From Stereum hirsutum FP-91666 SS1 (taxonomy: Eukaryota > Basidiomycota > Agaricomycetes > Russulales > Stereaceae): a DNA stretch of 64,000 nucleotides. The first letter of the stretch is position 1, and every line of letters begins with the position of its first letter. Location of the stretch: the NCBI RefSeq assembly GCF_000264905.1, contig NW_006763138.1, positions 1,201,245 to 1,265,244 of the forward strand. The letters run 5' to 3'. Both the position numbers and the translations under genes were made by a program. The notes under the pieces are model-generated. The model had not been told where the DNA came from, did not search any database, and saw nothing but the letters and a program-made list of their open reading frames with translations. Below, in pieces: positions 36,345 to 47,068 of the stretch.

Positions 36345-36350
36345 TATAAA
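36345..36350 (+). promoter_or_regulatory. TATA-like box of the small hypothetical gene
   Basis: TATAAA lies 139 nt before the ATG at 36489 and is followed by a C/T-rich leader (36363-36480), a layout common in fungal promoters. Confidence 0.45.
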
Positions 36351-36488
36351 GAACTTCTGCACGTCGAGCTATCGTCCCATCACCCCATCTAAACAACCTC
36401 GAGCAAAACTCACACACTACTATCAATCCCTCTAGACTTATACCTTCCAACTACTCTTCCTCTATCTCCACCAAACACGCCATTAAAC

Positions 36489-36860
36489 ATGGCCCCCACT
36501 CTCCTCTTTACTGGTCTCCCCTGGAACCACCCCCGCGTCCCCCGAGTCGACCGCGGCAACAACGAGCAGATTCGTGTCGGTTTGGAGAAAGCTGAGAAAG
36601 ACCTCTTAGCGTCGGGTTATGACTCCACCGTTTTCTTCCATGCCTTCGAGGACGGTGTCACCGCTTGGAGAGATATCCTCCAGAGCAAAAAGTGGGATGG
36701 GGTCATTATCGGGTTTGGGGTGAAGGGAAACCCGGAGCTGAATGAGTTTTTCGAGGGGTTGGTCAATGCGGTTAGAGAGTGGGCGCCTCAGGCGAAGATC
36801 GGTTTCAATACGTCGCCAGATTCGACGGTGGCGGCGGCCAGGAGGATCTGTCCCATCTGA
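36489..36860 (+). CDS. Small single-exon hypothetical protein (123 residues)
   Basis: Not assigned to a named family. Reads MAPTLLFTGLPWNHPRVPRV, then NNEQIRVGLEKAEKDLLASG, VTAWRDILQSKKWDGVIIGF and LNEFFEGLVNAVREWAPQAK, ending AAARRICPI. The alternation of hydrophobic strand (WDGVIIGFGVKG) and amphipathic helix suggests a small alpha/beta fold of flavodoxin or receiver type, but this is only a pattern judgement. Codon use, a TATA box and a pyrimidine-rich leader support a real gene. No signal peptide or membrane segment. A long antisense frame (36606-37193) is taken as a shadow. Confidence 0.7.
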   Translation: MAPTLLFTGLPWNHPRVPRVDRGNNEQIRVGLEKAEKDLLASGYDSTVFFHAFEDGVTAWRDILQSKKWDGVIIGFGVKGNPELNEFFEGLVNAVREWAPQAKIGFNTSPDSTVAAARRICPI

Positions 36861-36879
36861 GGATCCGATGGTGTTATTT

Positions 36880-37234
36880 TCAGTGAGTCTGGTCATTTCT
36901 TGTTGGATGATGAAAACGTCGAAGTCACGCATAAGCTGATTATGATGGACAGCCATGCAGACGTGCATTTGGAGGAGTGAGAGTCGTGTGTGCAGGGTGT
37001 GGGGAGCACGATCGGTTGGGCAGTCGGGAAGAGACGGTAGACAAATAGAAAGGCGGAATTCCGCACTGTGATCCTCAAGCTCAAGGGCCGGTCGGTCAAG
37101 TAGCGAAATCGCAGAATGTGGCGCGGTATGAGGTGGTGCGTGGATGCGTGCGGACGGCTGTGTTCCCCTCGAGCGCGCTATTGGAGGCTGCAAAGAGTCT
37201 TGGACTTACCTTGTATGACATCCCTTGGCTATAA
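36880..37234 (+). pseudogene. Possible coding remnant or unrecognised exons
   Basis: Two protein-like stretches follow the small gene: HFLLDDENVEVTHKLIMMDS around 36890-36960 and, from about 37056, HCDPQAQGPVGQVAKSQNV running to PSSALLEAAKSLGLTLYDIP and a stop at 37232-37234. They cannot be joined with clean splice sites or a start, and I cannot name a family. It may be a decayed gene, the tail of an alternative transcript of the small gene, or chance. Confidence 0.25.
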
Positions 37235-38813
37235 CGACTCGAAACCCACTGGTAATCTGAGAGTTGGGAATGGATGTCGAAGTTAAGGCGAGCATCCGAT
37301 GGTCAAACCCAAGGAAGACAGGCCCGATGTTCTGGACCCATATTCTACAGAGCATTGGACGTGTTGTCGTCTTCGACCTCATTGAATCTGCCTGCCGCAG
37401 AGAAAGTATGGATGTAGCGTTACAAATATCATTGGCTCTGCACAGAGTAGCCGGGTCCTTAGAACTGTGCGCCCGAGAAGCTATCAAGTCAACGACGCCG
37501 AAGGGAAGAGTGTCGAGCGGGAGAACTCGGGATGGAGAGGCAGTAGCGAAAGTTCACAGCTGTGAATCACTATCAGGAGGGGCCGGCTGGACCTGAGCCA
37601 GTCGACATGCCAGTTATGACTTTTATTCTACCACTTTATCGCCGCCATGGTAAGTTTCAGGCCGTAAGAGGATGAACGAGCTTCAGAAGATCTCACAGTG
37701 TTTTAGAACCGAACCAATTAAAGTATCTCATCATACTCATCCACATTTTTTGTGCTCCAGCCTGAGAGTCGGAGATATTGGCCTCGGCATCGGCCGGTGA
37801 ATTCTACTTGTCCTTATTTGCAATGTTCCGGCTCCCTTCGCAAATATTCCAGGACCCCACGACGAGATTCAACCAAAGCCCAATTCCGACCAATATAAAG
37901 AAATTCAAGTACTAAGTACACAAGGTCATCAACCAAGCAATCGGACAAGCAAACGAACCCTTCGATCTGAAATCAAGCAGGCAACATGTATAACCGTATA
38001 ACGCGTGTAACAGTGCGCGCGAGGGGCAGGAAGGGTATGTATGCGGTGGCATGTACAATGAGTCCTTACTCGACTGTTCCTAGTCACCACATTCGAACCC
38101 CGAACCCTGTCCTTGTCCTTGTCCTACTCCCACTCTAAACCCCCCCCCCCCCCCCCACCTGCCTGCCTTGCCCGTCGCGTCGCACTGTACATAGTCTGCC
38201 CTCACGTACTTGTGTCCTCGTTTGCTCGTCGTGACCGTCACAGAGCATGTGTGGGGAACTCGGATACTTAGGCAATAAGTACTAGTACGTCGATGTCCTG
38301 GTTGGCTAGTGGGTGTCCACGGGTATATCCTGAGAACTGGAATATCCTAACGAGTCGAAGATCCGGTCCAGCGTCCACCCCCTCATGTGTGACGCGTGGA
38401 GCAGGGAAGGGGCATTAATAAAGACCAGCCTTTTAAATAATAACGGCTGGTCGTTCTCGTAAAATGAGTACCGCGGGAGAGATGAACGACGAAATAAATG
38501 ACCAAGGAAAAAAAGAGGGATCCGCGGGACGATGGAAGATAATAGTGCAAGCAGAGGAACAGCAAAGAGGAGCAACACACACGGAGATCAAGCAAGGCAA
38601 ATGGGGTATAATTGTGTGTTGATGTGTAGCGATCGTCGTGTAGGATGAGGGTGTGGTAGGATGGGAGGGGCGATGATCTATGGGCGCAAGAAGCGGAGAT
38701 ATCACGCAGGAGGGAAAGGAACGAGTGGACAGGATATCAGGACAGTCCAAGCGCTGCCGGCTCGGAAAGCCGAGTTCCCAGGGAATAAGATCCAGGCATG
38801 GGTAGTCTGGGCC
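37235..38813. other. Intergenic with homopolymer tract
   Basis: About 1.6 kb. It includes short open frames opposite each other (37206-37596), CCTTGT units near 38110 and a run of 17 C (listed separately). No gene is supported. Confidence 0.4.
38140..38156. repeat. Homopolymer of 17 C
   Basis: An uninterrupted poly-C run, poly-G on the minus strand. Such runs are length-variable and prone to sequencing error, so the exact length may not be reliable. Confidence 0.85.
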
Positions 38814-40223
38814 CTAATACGAAGTACGGTTCTGATGATGCCTCCGATGTCTTGATGCCGCTGCGGGATTCACCGCTCTCTTCTCCGCCACCTCTACGTC
38901 CAAGTCCACGTCCGTCTCTATATCTCGCTTTGCCGACTTCAGGCCTGGGTGATCGATATGCACGATATTGAACGTGGTGCCAGTCGGTACAGGCTCGGGG
39001 AAAGCGTCTCGTCGAGCGACAGTGTTCGTTGGCGATACATGATGAGATGACGACGTCGCAGCGGCTGTTGACGTAGGCGAGTAGGTCGACGCCTGGTTGG
39101 CACTGCCGCCGACCGCGGTGGGGTCCGAAGAGCCTTTGGAGTTGTGGGCGACATACCAGCCGAGGCCAATACCAAGACCGACAGCCTACATGGAGCATCA
39201 TCAGCCATGCTGTAAACAACTGCAAGCAGAGCAAAACAAAACAAGAGAGACTTACAGCGAGAAGGACAAGGCCGACCAACCAGATACAACGAGACATACG
39301 ATTAGTCCCATTCTGTGTTGACCGAAGCCATTGGCTAGCACTGAAGGGGTTAGCAGTCGATGCAGTGCTCAGAAAATCGACCTACATACCTCTGTTTGTA
39401 CGGCTTTGACTTCTCCTCCTTCGCGATCATACTGAACCTCCTCCAGAAATCATCGCCCTTCTCGCCGCGACGGGGAAGAAGCCTTTCCTCTGAGTTACTC
39501 CTCATGATCGGTTCCCTGCCGAACGTGACGTCGCGTTGAGACGTAGGTTTCACGGGACGAGCAAAGGCGGGAGTGATCGGAGTCATTGTCGGTGGGAGAG
39601 GGTGGGGAGTGCTGGGAACCGAAATCGGAGCAGGCGGAGGAATGGTCGTGAGTAAGGCGGGAGGACGGCCACCGGCAGCTGCGAGAGCTGCGGGAAGCTG
39701 GGCCATTTGACGACCTTCGGGGGCAGCGGCAGGAGCAGGAACTGGGATCTCGAACGGATTCTTTGATGCAACATATCCGGGACGAGGTGCGGGTAAAGGT
39801 TCAGGTATTCCGCGACCAGTGGCAGCCGCGAGGGCGGCATGCTTGTTGTCGTTGGCATAGGCATCTTCGTCGTCATCGTCCATGTCGCCACTCATCATTC
39901 CCATACCGAGCGCACCGGCACCGGAGTGGCGATTGCCTTCGAGGTAGTTGTCGTAGCTGTTGTGGTCGATGCATCGCGCATCAGCAAGTCAATCATTCGG
40001 ACGCAATAAGCTCGGCGGAGCAAGTCGGCGCTGCGGTGCGAAGATTTGTGAGCTGCACTCACTGATTGTAGGCCGAAGAACGAGCGTTGGGGTCCTGGGG
40101 TTTTGGCATACCCATCCTGGGCTGCTGGTAAGGATTGGGTGCAAACATTGAATCCGGTTCGTCAGTCGCGTACGGCGGTCTGCCTGCGAGAGGAGGATTG
40201 CGGTATTGGATAGGCTGGGCCAT
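38814..40223 (-). CDS. Single-pass membrane protein with disordered Ala/Pro-rich N-domain
   Basis: Not assigned to a named family. Four exons (40223-40063, 39956-39390, 39340-39256, 39185-38814) join in frame to 394 residues, from MAQPIQYRNPPLAGRPPYAT to NRTSY. The first ~240 residues are disordered: NPYQQPRMGMPKPQDP, an acidic DMDDDDEDAY and Pro/Ala runs, ending in basic KEEKSKPYKQ. One hydrophobic helix follows (residues ~261-280, IWLVGLVLLAVGLGIGLGWY), then a Ser/Thr-rich lumenal or extracellular segment, a basic pair VARRDAF and KSAKRDIETDVD, both possible Kex2-type cleavage sites. Charge distribution predicts a type II protein with the N-tail in the cytosol. It is head-to-head with SMC6, sharing about 575 bases of promoter. 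The architecture resembles the leaders of some fungal cell-wall enzymes, but no catalytic domain follows. Confidence 0.75.
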
Positions 40224-40798
40224 GTGTGAGAGCGAAATCGAAATGAATGAAGGTAAAAGTGAATGGATGCCTCAGCTCAGGCGAAGAATGTGGATAAGAA
40301 AGAGCACAAATAAAGTGCTCCTGGGTAGTGGGCGAAAAGGGAGGGGAGAGGAAGGGGGATGGTGGACGTTGTGATCAAGAAGGGGATTGTTTCTAATTGG
40401 TAGCTACCACCTTCGAACCTCGTGTCGGCTAATCGGTTGCCTTACCAGGCTCTAGCCTCTGTCCCACTGCGCAACCCCTTGCAATTTCCCCTCACTTTAT
40501 AAAAATATGCACTACACAGAGGGCGCTCGGACAGTGATTTTCGTACAGCTTTCGTGATTTTCTATCAGATATTGGGAGCACTAGAATGATTACTGCACGG
40601 ATGCCGTCAGCCAATGACCAGTCAACACCGATTACGGCATCGCGCGCATTTTCAGGGCTTTTTCTATTTTTGGATCAAAGCTCCCACGCTGCGGGCTCGT
40701 GCATTTGGGACTCGCGACGCGACGCGTCTTGTCTCCTTCCATCACTTCCTTCGTCCTGCACCCTCGAAACATATCGCCTCTTCTTATACTCCACAACG
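40224..40798. promoter_or_regulatory. Shared divergent promoter region
   Basis: About 575 bases separate two divergent ATGs. A TATA-like TTTATAAAAATA lies at 40496-40507, about 290 nt before the SMC6 ATG. A tRNA-like A-box/B-box pair on the minus strand (40401-40480) does not fold as a tRNA. Open frames starting at 40586 run into SMC6 in frame but lack coding character. Confidence 0.4.
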
Positions 40799-43700
40799 AT
40801 GGCCAAACGCCGATCGAATGCTATAGAGAGCGATGGCGAAGCAGAGCAACAGGAGGCCCAGGCTGGGTCTTCCAAGCGCGCCAGATTTAACGAGCAGGCT
40901 AACGAGCGCATCACTTATGCTGCCCCAGCTGGTGAGAGCTCGAAATCGAAGAAAAAACGCGCGAAAAAGGGTGGGGATGCAGATGGGATAGACGACGAAG
41001 ACGCCGAACCAGTCACCTTGGACGACCTTCATGAGTCTCAGCAAGCTGAGGATGATTTGACCACTACCGACCGTTTCGAGCAGGAGCATGAGGAGGCTAT
41101 CCGTCAATCCATCCGCAACAGGGAGCATCTTAGCGGCGTAAGTAGCTCTAACATACTTTTCTTATTCTTATTGCTAATCTGACGCACTGGGACCTATAGG
41201 GCATAGCCCAGTTTGGAATTATCGAGTCCGTCGAGATGCACCAGTTCATGTGCCATAAGTTCCTCTCCTTCAAGTTCGGTCCTCAGATCAACTTCATTAT
41301 CGGTCAGCCCGTCTCTCGGCATTTCTTGCGCATACACTCACCGAACTTCTTCTTTCAGGACATAATGGAAGTCAGTGACCTCCTATCTTCGCCCCGATTG
41401 CTCGTGCAATCTTTTGTTCTAACATATTTTCCGCAGGTGGGAAGAGCGCTTGTCTTTCGGCCATCACTGTAGCGTTGGGTGGTAAATCGTCCTCCACTGG
41501 ACGCGCTAATGGCCTCAAATCCTTTATCCGTGAGGGACAATCGTACGTGAAGCTCGTTATAGGCGACAAAGAAGAATAATATTCAGTTCTGACCATCCTT
41601 ACTCTACAGCGTCTCCGAAGTGACCCTTGTCCTGAAGAATCAGGGAGATGAAGCTTATAACCACGACATATACGGTGATAGTATCGTTATCACTCGTCGC
41701 TTCACCAAGGACGGAGGGTCGTCCTACAAGATCAAGAGCAGGGACGGTCGCGTCATTTCCACGAAACGGGACGAGCTGTCCAAGATATGCGACCATATGA
41801 ACATTCAAGTGGACAATCCGATGAACATCTTGACGCAAGGTGAGGCATATTCTCATTTACAGAATAATGACGACCGTCTATTTTGTATGCATGATACTTA
41901 CCGGTTTTTATGGTGACTTTTAGATGCTGCTAGGTACAGTATCTCATATACTACACTTGTTCAAGGTCATATATTGACTGGAAACACAGGCAGTTCCTCA
42001 GCGCGTCCTCTCCAAACGACAAGTACAAGGTAAATAAAAATATTGTCTTCATGATTCCTTTACTTACATCCCCACCTAAGTTCTTCCTCCGCGGCACGCA
42101 ACTCTCCCAACTCAGCGAAGAATACGAGCTCATCATGGAGAACATCTCGTCCATGTCCAAAGTGCTCACAGCCAAGAAAGAAGCCCTCCCAGATCTGGAG
42201 GAACGATTCACGGAGGCGACGGCCAGGTTCGACGAGGCGAGCAAAGCGCGTGAGCAGAAGCAGAGGGCGGACGATCTGAAGAAGGAGCTAGCTTGGGCGC
42301 ATGTCGCTACGAAAGAGGAGGTTTGTGTTTCTCGCTACTTTTTTTGCGATGAGTCTAGCGGAGTATTGATCGTGTCGGTGGTTTGTTTGGCCTTTTAATC
42401 TTTAGGAACTCCGTCAGAGGGTGTCAGAGCATACGAGGTTGGAGGCCAGACTTCCTAGGGTTGAAACAGCCCTTGCGAACGCGGAGGTGAGTACTCTAAT
42501 CCCAATACTCCGTTCATCATGATCACCGGAACTGACGCGTACGCGCATATTTTCTGTAGCAAAAACTTCAAGAGACAACTGAGACCGTAAGGGTCAAAGA
42601 GGAAATCCACGCTGGCCTTGGTAATGTCACACATCTCCACGACAGGAAAGCCGAGATCGGAGTACAGATCCGCGAGAAGACCAAGAAGCTCTCAGAGAAT
42701 GTGGTACGTACCCACCTTCAATTCACATTCACCCCCCAGCGTACAGCGTCACGTTCTCTGATATATCGCACAACAGAACGACCAGAAGAACCTACAAGGC
42801 GACCACCGCAGGGTCAAACGCCAGATCGAAGAGCTCACCCACAGGATCGAGACCGAGAACCAGAAGAACGCCGCGAACTCACAAGCCAAACAAGACGACA
42901 TTCAGACCCGGCTCAACGCCGCGAAGGACGAATATCGTCTTGCTGAATCCCGCCTCCGGGATCTCGAAACCCAGGGCAAAGATCTCGAAGCCACCGTCAA
43001 TCAGCTGCGCGCTGTCCCTCAGCAGACTGCGTACGAGATCAACCAGGCTAAGAGCCGCTTGGACGAGTGCCAGCAGCAAATTCAGAGGTGTATGGAGCAG
43101 CAGAAGAATGCGTTGGCGCCATACGGAAAGGATATCAATAGGGTCTTGCAGGAGGTGGAAAGGCAGAGTTGGCACGGCGAGGTGGTTGGCCCTCTGGGCA
43201 AATACGTTACTGTGAAGGATATGAAGTGGGCGCCGTTGTTGAGGACCCAGATCGGGGGGATGATGAGCAGCTTTGCGTTGACGGATGGAAGGGATCGGCC
43301 ACAGTTGAGCGCGCTGTTGAAGAAGTATGGAAAGTAAGTAAATTTCGTTTATGGTACTGTTTGCTGACGACAGTGTTATGGCTTTGAGCGCTTTGGCTGA
43401 CTGCATTTGTTCGTCCGCTACGTTAGCCCTCAGATCAGCATTATTGTCGCGAAACGCGACCTGTTTGATTACAGTGCAGGCGAGCCTCCCGCTCAGTACA
43501 CCACGATCCTTCGTGCCATCGACGTATGCATCCATTTTTCGCACGCGTTAGCACATTCTGATTGTTTATGTTCGCTACGCGTCCTAGGTGGCGGACCCCT
43601 ACGTCCTCCGGCTCATGATCAACTCGAGCCGTATAGAGAAGATCATCCTCGCCGACACGCGTAAGATTGCCGACGACATTCTGAGTCAGATCCACGGAGG

Positions 43701-45907
43701 CGGAATGGCCTTCACGAACGATTTCTACAGGGTTAACCGTGCCCAGTACGCCTTCCTTTAGTATCCTGTTGCTGACTTCGTTCTTTTCACTGACAATCAT
43801 CTCGATCACAGTGATGGAGGAGGGTCTACTCCTTTCAACCCCCCGAGTATGAGGGACCCAAGGAATCTGTTGTGGACGGGCAAGGATCCGGCTGCTCAGC
43901 TTCAGTAAGTCGTCCACCGTTTTCGTCTTTTAAACCCCTGTCTGCCCACCAACTAACACCTTTTCCTGTGCCCTTCAGCGATTGGCGGCGCAAATACCAA
44001 GAGACCCAGGAGGAGATCCAACGTTTGGACATCAAATATGGTCAAGATGACCAGGATTTCCGGGATGCGCAGAGGCGGTTGAACGATTTGAGGGTGCGTC
44101 AAATCTCTCTGGGATCGTCGCTGGAAGATTCAGTCTTACTGACGACGTTGCTATTCCTTTCTGCTGATCTTGTGGCTCGATGCGCCATGTTGCGATAACA
44201 GACTCAAGCGAAGAAAGCGTACCGCATCAAAGACGAAGCGAGGAACAGGCGGGACGGACTGCAGGTTGAGCTCAACGACTGCATGCCTGCTGAGAATGCT
44301 GGGCTTGAGGAGGCAAGACGCGTACGTCGTCATATATCTTATTATGCCCTGCGAGAAACTCATTGTTTGATCCTTATATCTCCACCTTACGATCACCGCG
44401 GTCGATCTTTTTGTTTTCTATGGTGACTACCGAATGACTCCTACAGGACATGGAAAAAGAGATCGAGGTCATTCTCGATCAGTTCCGAGTCTTGGCCGAG
44501 CAGAAAGAGCAGATCGACAATGAGCTCAAGCCTCTGAACGCCGAGACAAGAGCGCTTAGAGACCAGATCAGCGCATTTGATGGGCGTGCACAGGAGGCCA
44601 ATGTATGTGTTCATCCATCTCCGGCCTTTCCACCTAAGAGTTTGCTGATCCTTCTTGGCTTTCATCCAGAACGCGGTCATGGCCGCAGTCGAGGACCGTG
44701 TGCAGGCACAGGCCAATCAGAAGCATTGGATCGGGAAGCTGAAGGAGGAAAACGACAAGGTAGAGGCAGCACTAGGGCGGGTGAAATTGGTGCAGCAAGA
44801 GTTTGAGGTCAGTCTGGGCCTCGTAAGCAATTAGCTAGCGCCATGCCGTGTTGACTGACTGTCTCTTCCTATCACAGAACTGGACGGAGAAAGCAGAGCA
44901 GTTCTGTGCGCGGGTGGAGAACCCACGCTCGGTGACTGAAGTTGAGAGGGATTTGAACGCAGTGCAGAAGGCGTTGAAGGAGAGGGAGAAGAAGTAAGAC
45001 CATTCCGTCATCATGCTCATTGTGATTGGTCTGACGAACTCTTTCCTTTCAGACACGGAGCCTCGGTCGAAGAGATGACCATCGAAGTCAACAGGACTCA
45101 TGCTGCTTGGGAGAGTGCGAAGAAGGAGTATAATCAAGTCGTTCGGTTGAACAGCGTTCGTTGCTTTCCCCCGCGTCGATCTCAGGATACATTTCTCTGC
45201 TCAGCGCTGATGGCATCTACCTTGAACGTACAGGCTTTGAAGACGTCTTTGAAGATTCGTCTGAACAAATGGTACGACTTCCGGCGCCACATCGCTTTCA
45301 GGTGCAAAGTCGTGTTCCAGTTCCATCTTTCCAACCGTGGTTACTACGGCAAAGTCATGTTCAACCACACCGATCAGACGCTCCAACTCAAGGTAAGCAT
45401 TCTTGTCCCGTGTCTCTGGTCGCGACTCGCCCAGGCGCTATGCTGATATGTCCTGTTCCAAGGTTCGAACTGAAGAACAGCATATCGGTACGCAGCAAGG
45501 CAACCGTGACAAGGATCCTCGTTCGCTCAGCGGTGGCGAAAAATCCTTCGCCACGATATGTCTCTTGTTGGCGATGTGGGAGTCTATCGGCAGTCCGATC
45601 CGTTGCTTGGACGAGTTCGACGTGTTCATGGACGCTGTGAACAGGCGTATCAGTATGAAGATGATGGTACGTCTTCGTTCCTATTATCTCTCTCCTCGTG
45701 GCTATGTTCCAGTCATTTGTGGAGTCTGACGGTGAACTTGCGTTGCAGATCGATACGGCCAACTCGTCCGAGGGTAAACAGTACATCCTCATCACGCCCC
45801 AGAACATGCAGAACATCCACGTCGGACCGTCCGTTCGGGTGCTTCGTATGGAGGACCCTGAGCGTGGGCAGGGTACTTTGGCGTATGGTCAAAGCGCTCA
45901 CAATTAA
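40799..45907 (+). CDS. SMC6: Structural maintenance of chromosomes protein 6
   Basis: ATPase arm of the Smc5/6 complex, acting in recombinational DNA repair and replication-fork stability in the nucleus. Start [20 protein letters not shown] at 40799, an acidic/basic tail, then [20 protein letters not shown] and INFIIG. The Walker A loop GHNGSGKSA is rebuilt only by including a 12 nt exon (41359-41370) between introns 41303-41358 and 41371-41436. The Q-loop segment [18 protein letters not shown] needs a 10 nt exon (41924-41933). Long coiled-coil arms flank the hinge (about 43110-43870, including [20 protein letters not shown]). The signature motif [20 protein letters not shown] and Walker [12 protein letters not shown] lie at 45520-45640, and the D-loop region follows. 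Ends [20 protein letters not shown], stop 45905-45907. About twenty introns; no break in frame found. Confidence 0.95.
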
Positions 45908-46855
45908 TCCCAGTGTCCTTCAAGCTGTCATCTTGGTTCCGTTTCCTACGACTCTTCTCTGCGGTCTCGCTATTCTTTATTTCTGACATGCTAGTAGAAA
46001 TGTGCTAACATAAACTAGACCTCTTTACTGCTCAATGCTTCTGAATCCTTCCGCATACTTATATGTATTATTCTCCTTCCCCTTCCTGCGTATCTTCGTA
46101 GAATCTCAATGCTGGTGATCAGTGACTGTAACCCTCCGTCATATCTGCATACTTGCCTACGAGGTGAGTGACGGCGGTCGTCCCTCTTCACCATGGATAT
46201 GTGTCCCACATAATCAAGGCTCGTACCTGTGAGTAACCAAGGTGGCGAACACGAATGGCTTCTCTCGCCATCCTATCGCCGATATTCTATCTTTCCAAGT
46301 AAACGTCTTGAGTAGGTACTTCGAAGTCCACGCAAAGATCTGCTGCACGGGATGAGCGACGGCGAACACGCGTCAAACCCTAGTATTCGAACAGCAAGAG
46401 GCCTGCTTCGGCTCCAGGTTGCCCGCTTATCGTCGCTAATACGATCGCTCGCCTTGGAGTTGAATAGCAATGTCTACTATGGTCTTGTCCAAAAACATGG
46501 GTTACTTATTACTCGGGCCACAACAGGAGGGGCCCTATACGCCACCCACTGACCGTTGCGTGGGAGCCTTCCGATATCGTCCGGACCGGACTGTTCCAGT
46601 CAAGTTGTCGACGTTTCTCCATTCAGCCTTCCTTCCAAACGCCACATATCAACTTCTCGATGAGGCCAGCTTGCATGGTGCTTTCTGGTCTCAACTTCCT
46701 CGACTTTTGCTTTGCCCTGATACGAATCGGATCTCTTTGAGCCTTATCTAGTCCTAGTATGGTTTGGCGTCCAGAGCACTATCAATGGAGCACTGCAGCT
46801 CCTCCTTCGATGCTGGCGCAAACTCCATCGTGTACCGTGATGAGCGGGACGGAGT
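45908..46855. other. Intergenic, nothing recognised
   Basis: About 950 bases between SMC6 and OPT transporter B. An open frame at 46470-46751 (plus) shows no domain. Contains the promoter of the transporter at its right end. Confidence 0.4.
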
Positions 46856-46863
46856 ATAAATAG
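46856..46863 (+). promoter_or_regulatory. TATA box of OPT transporter B
   Basis: TATAAATA, a full consensus match, lies 213 nt upstream of the ATG at 47069. It is the clearest TATA box in the window, though function is inferred. Confidence 0.5.
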
Positions 46864-47068
46864 CGGGAAGCATGGAATGGTGGTCCATATGGTGCATGCA
46901 TTTTTACGAAAGACAATCATTGTACCCGGAGTTGAGAGGAGCCTGAGCATCTTCAATCCCGCCTTCGAACTCTTCCCCCTCCACTTTTTTCTCTGCCCTG
47001 CTATCCGTAAGAACATACATCTTTTTGTGGTTTTTGGATCTGTTCACTCTGGGCTTGCGCTTGTCAAC

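Noticed and set aside
36606..37193. 195-codon minus-strand open frame
   Set aside because: Mostly antisense to the small hypothetical gene; composition is His/Pro/Arg-rich and domain-free.
40401..40480. tRNA-like A box (TTGCGCAGTGGG) and B box (GGTTCGAAGG) on the minus strand
   Set aside because: The acceptor, D and T stems do not pair, so it is not a tRNA; a degraded tRNA-derived element is possible but unsupported without other copies.
42879..43544. 221-codon minus-strand open frame inside SMC6
   Set aside because: Antisense shadow of the coiled-coil exon, which is well supported on the plus strand.
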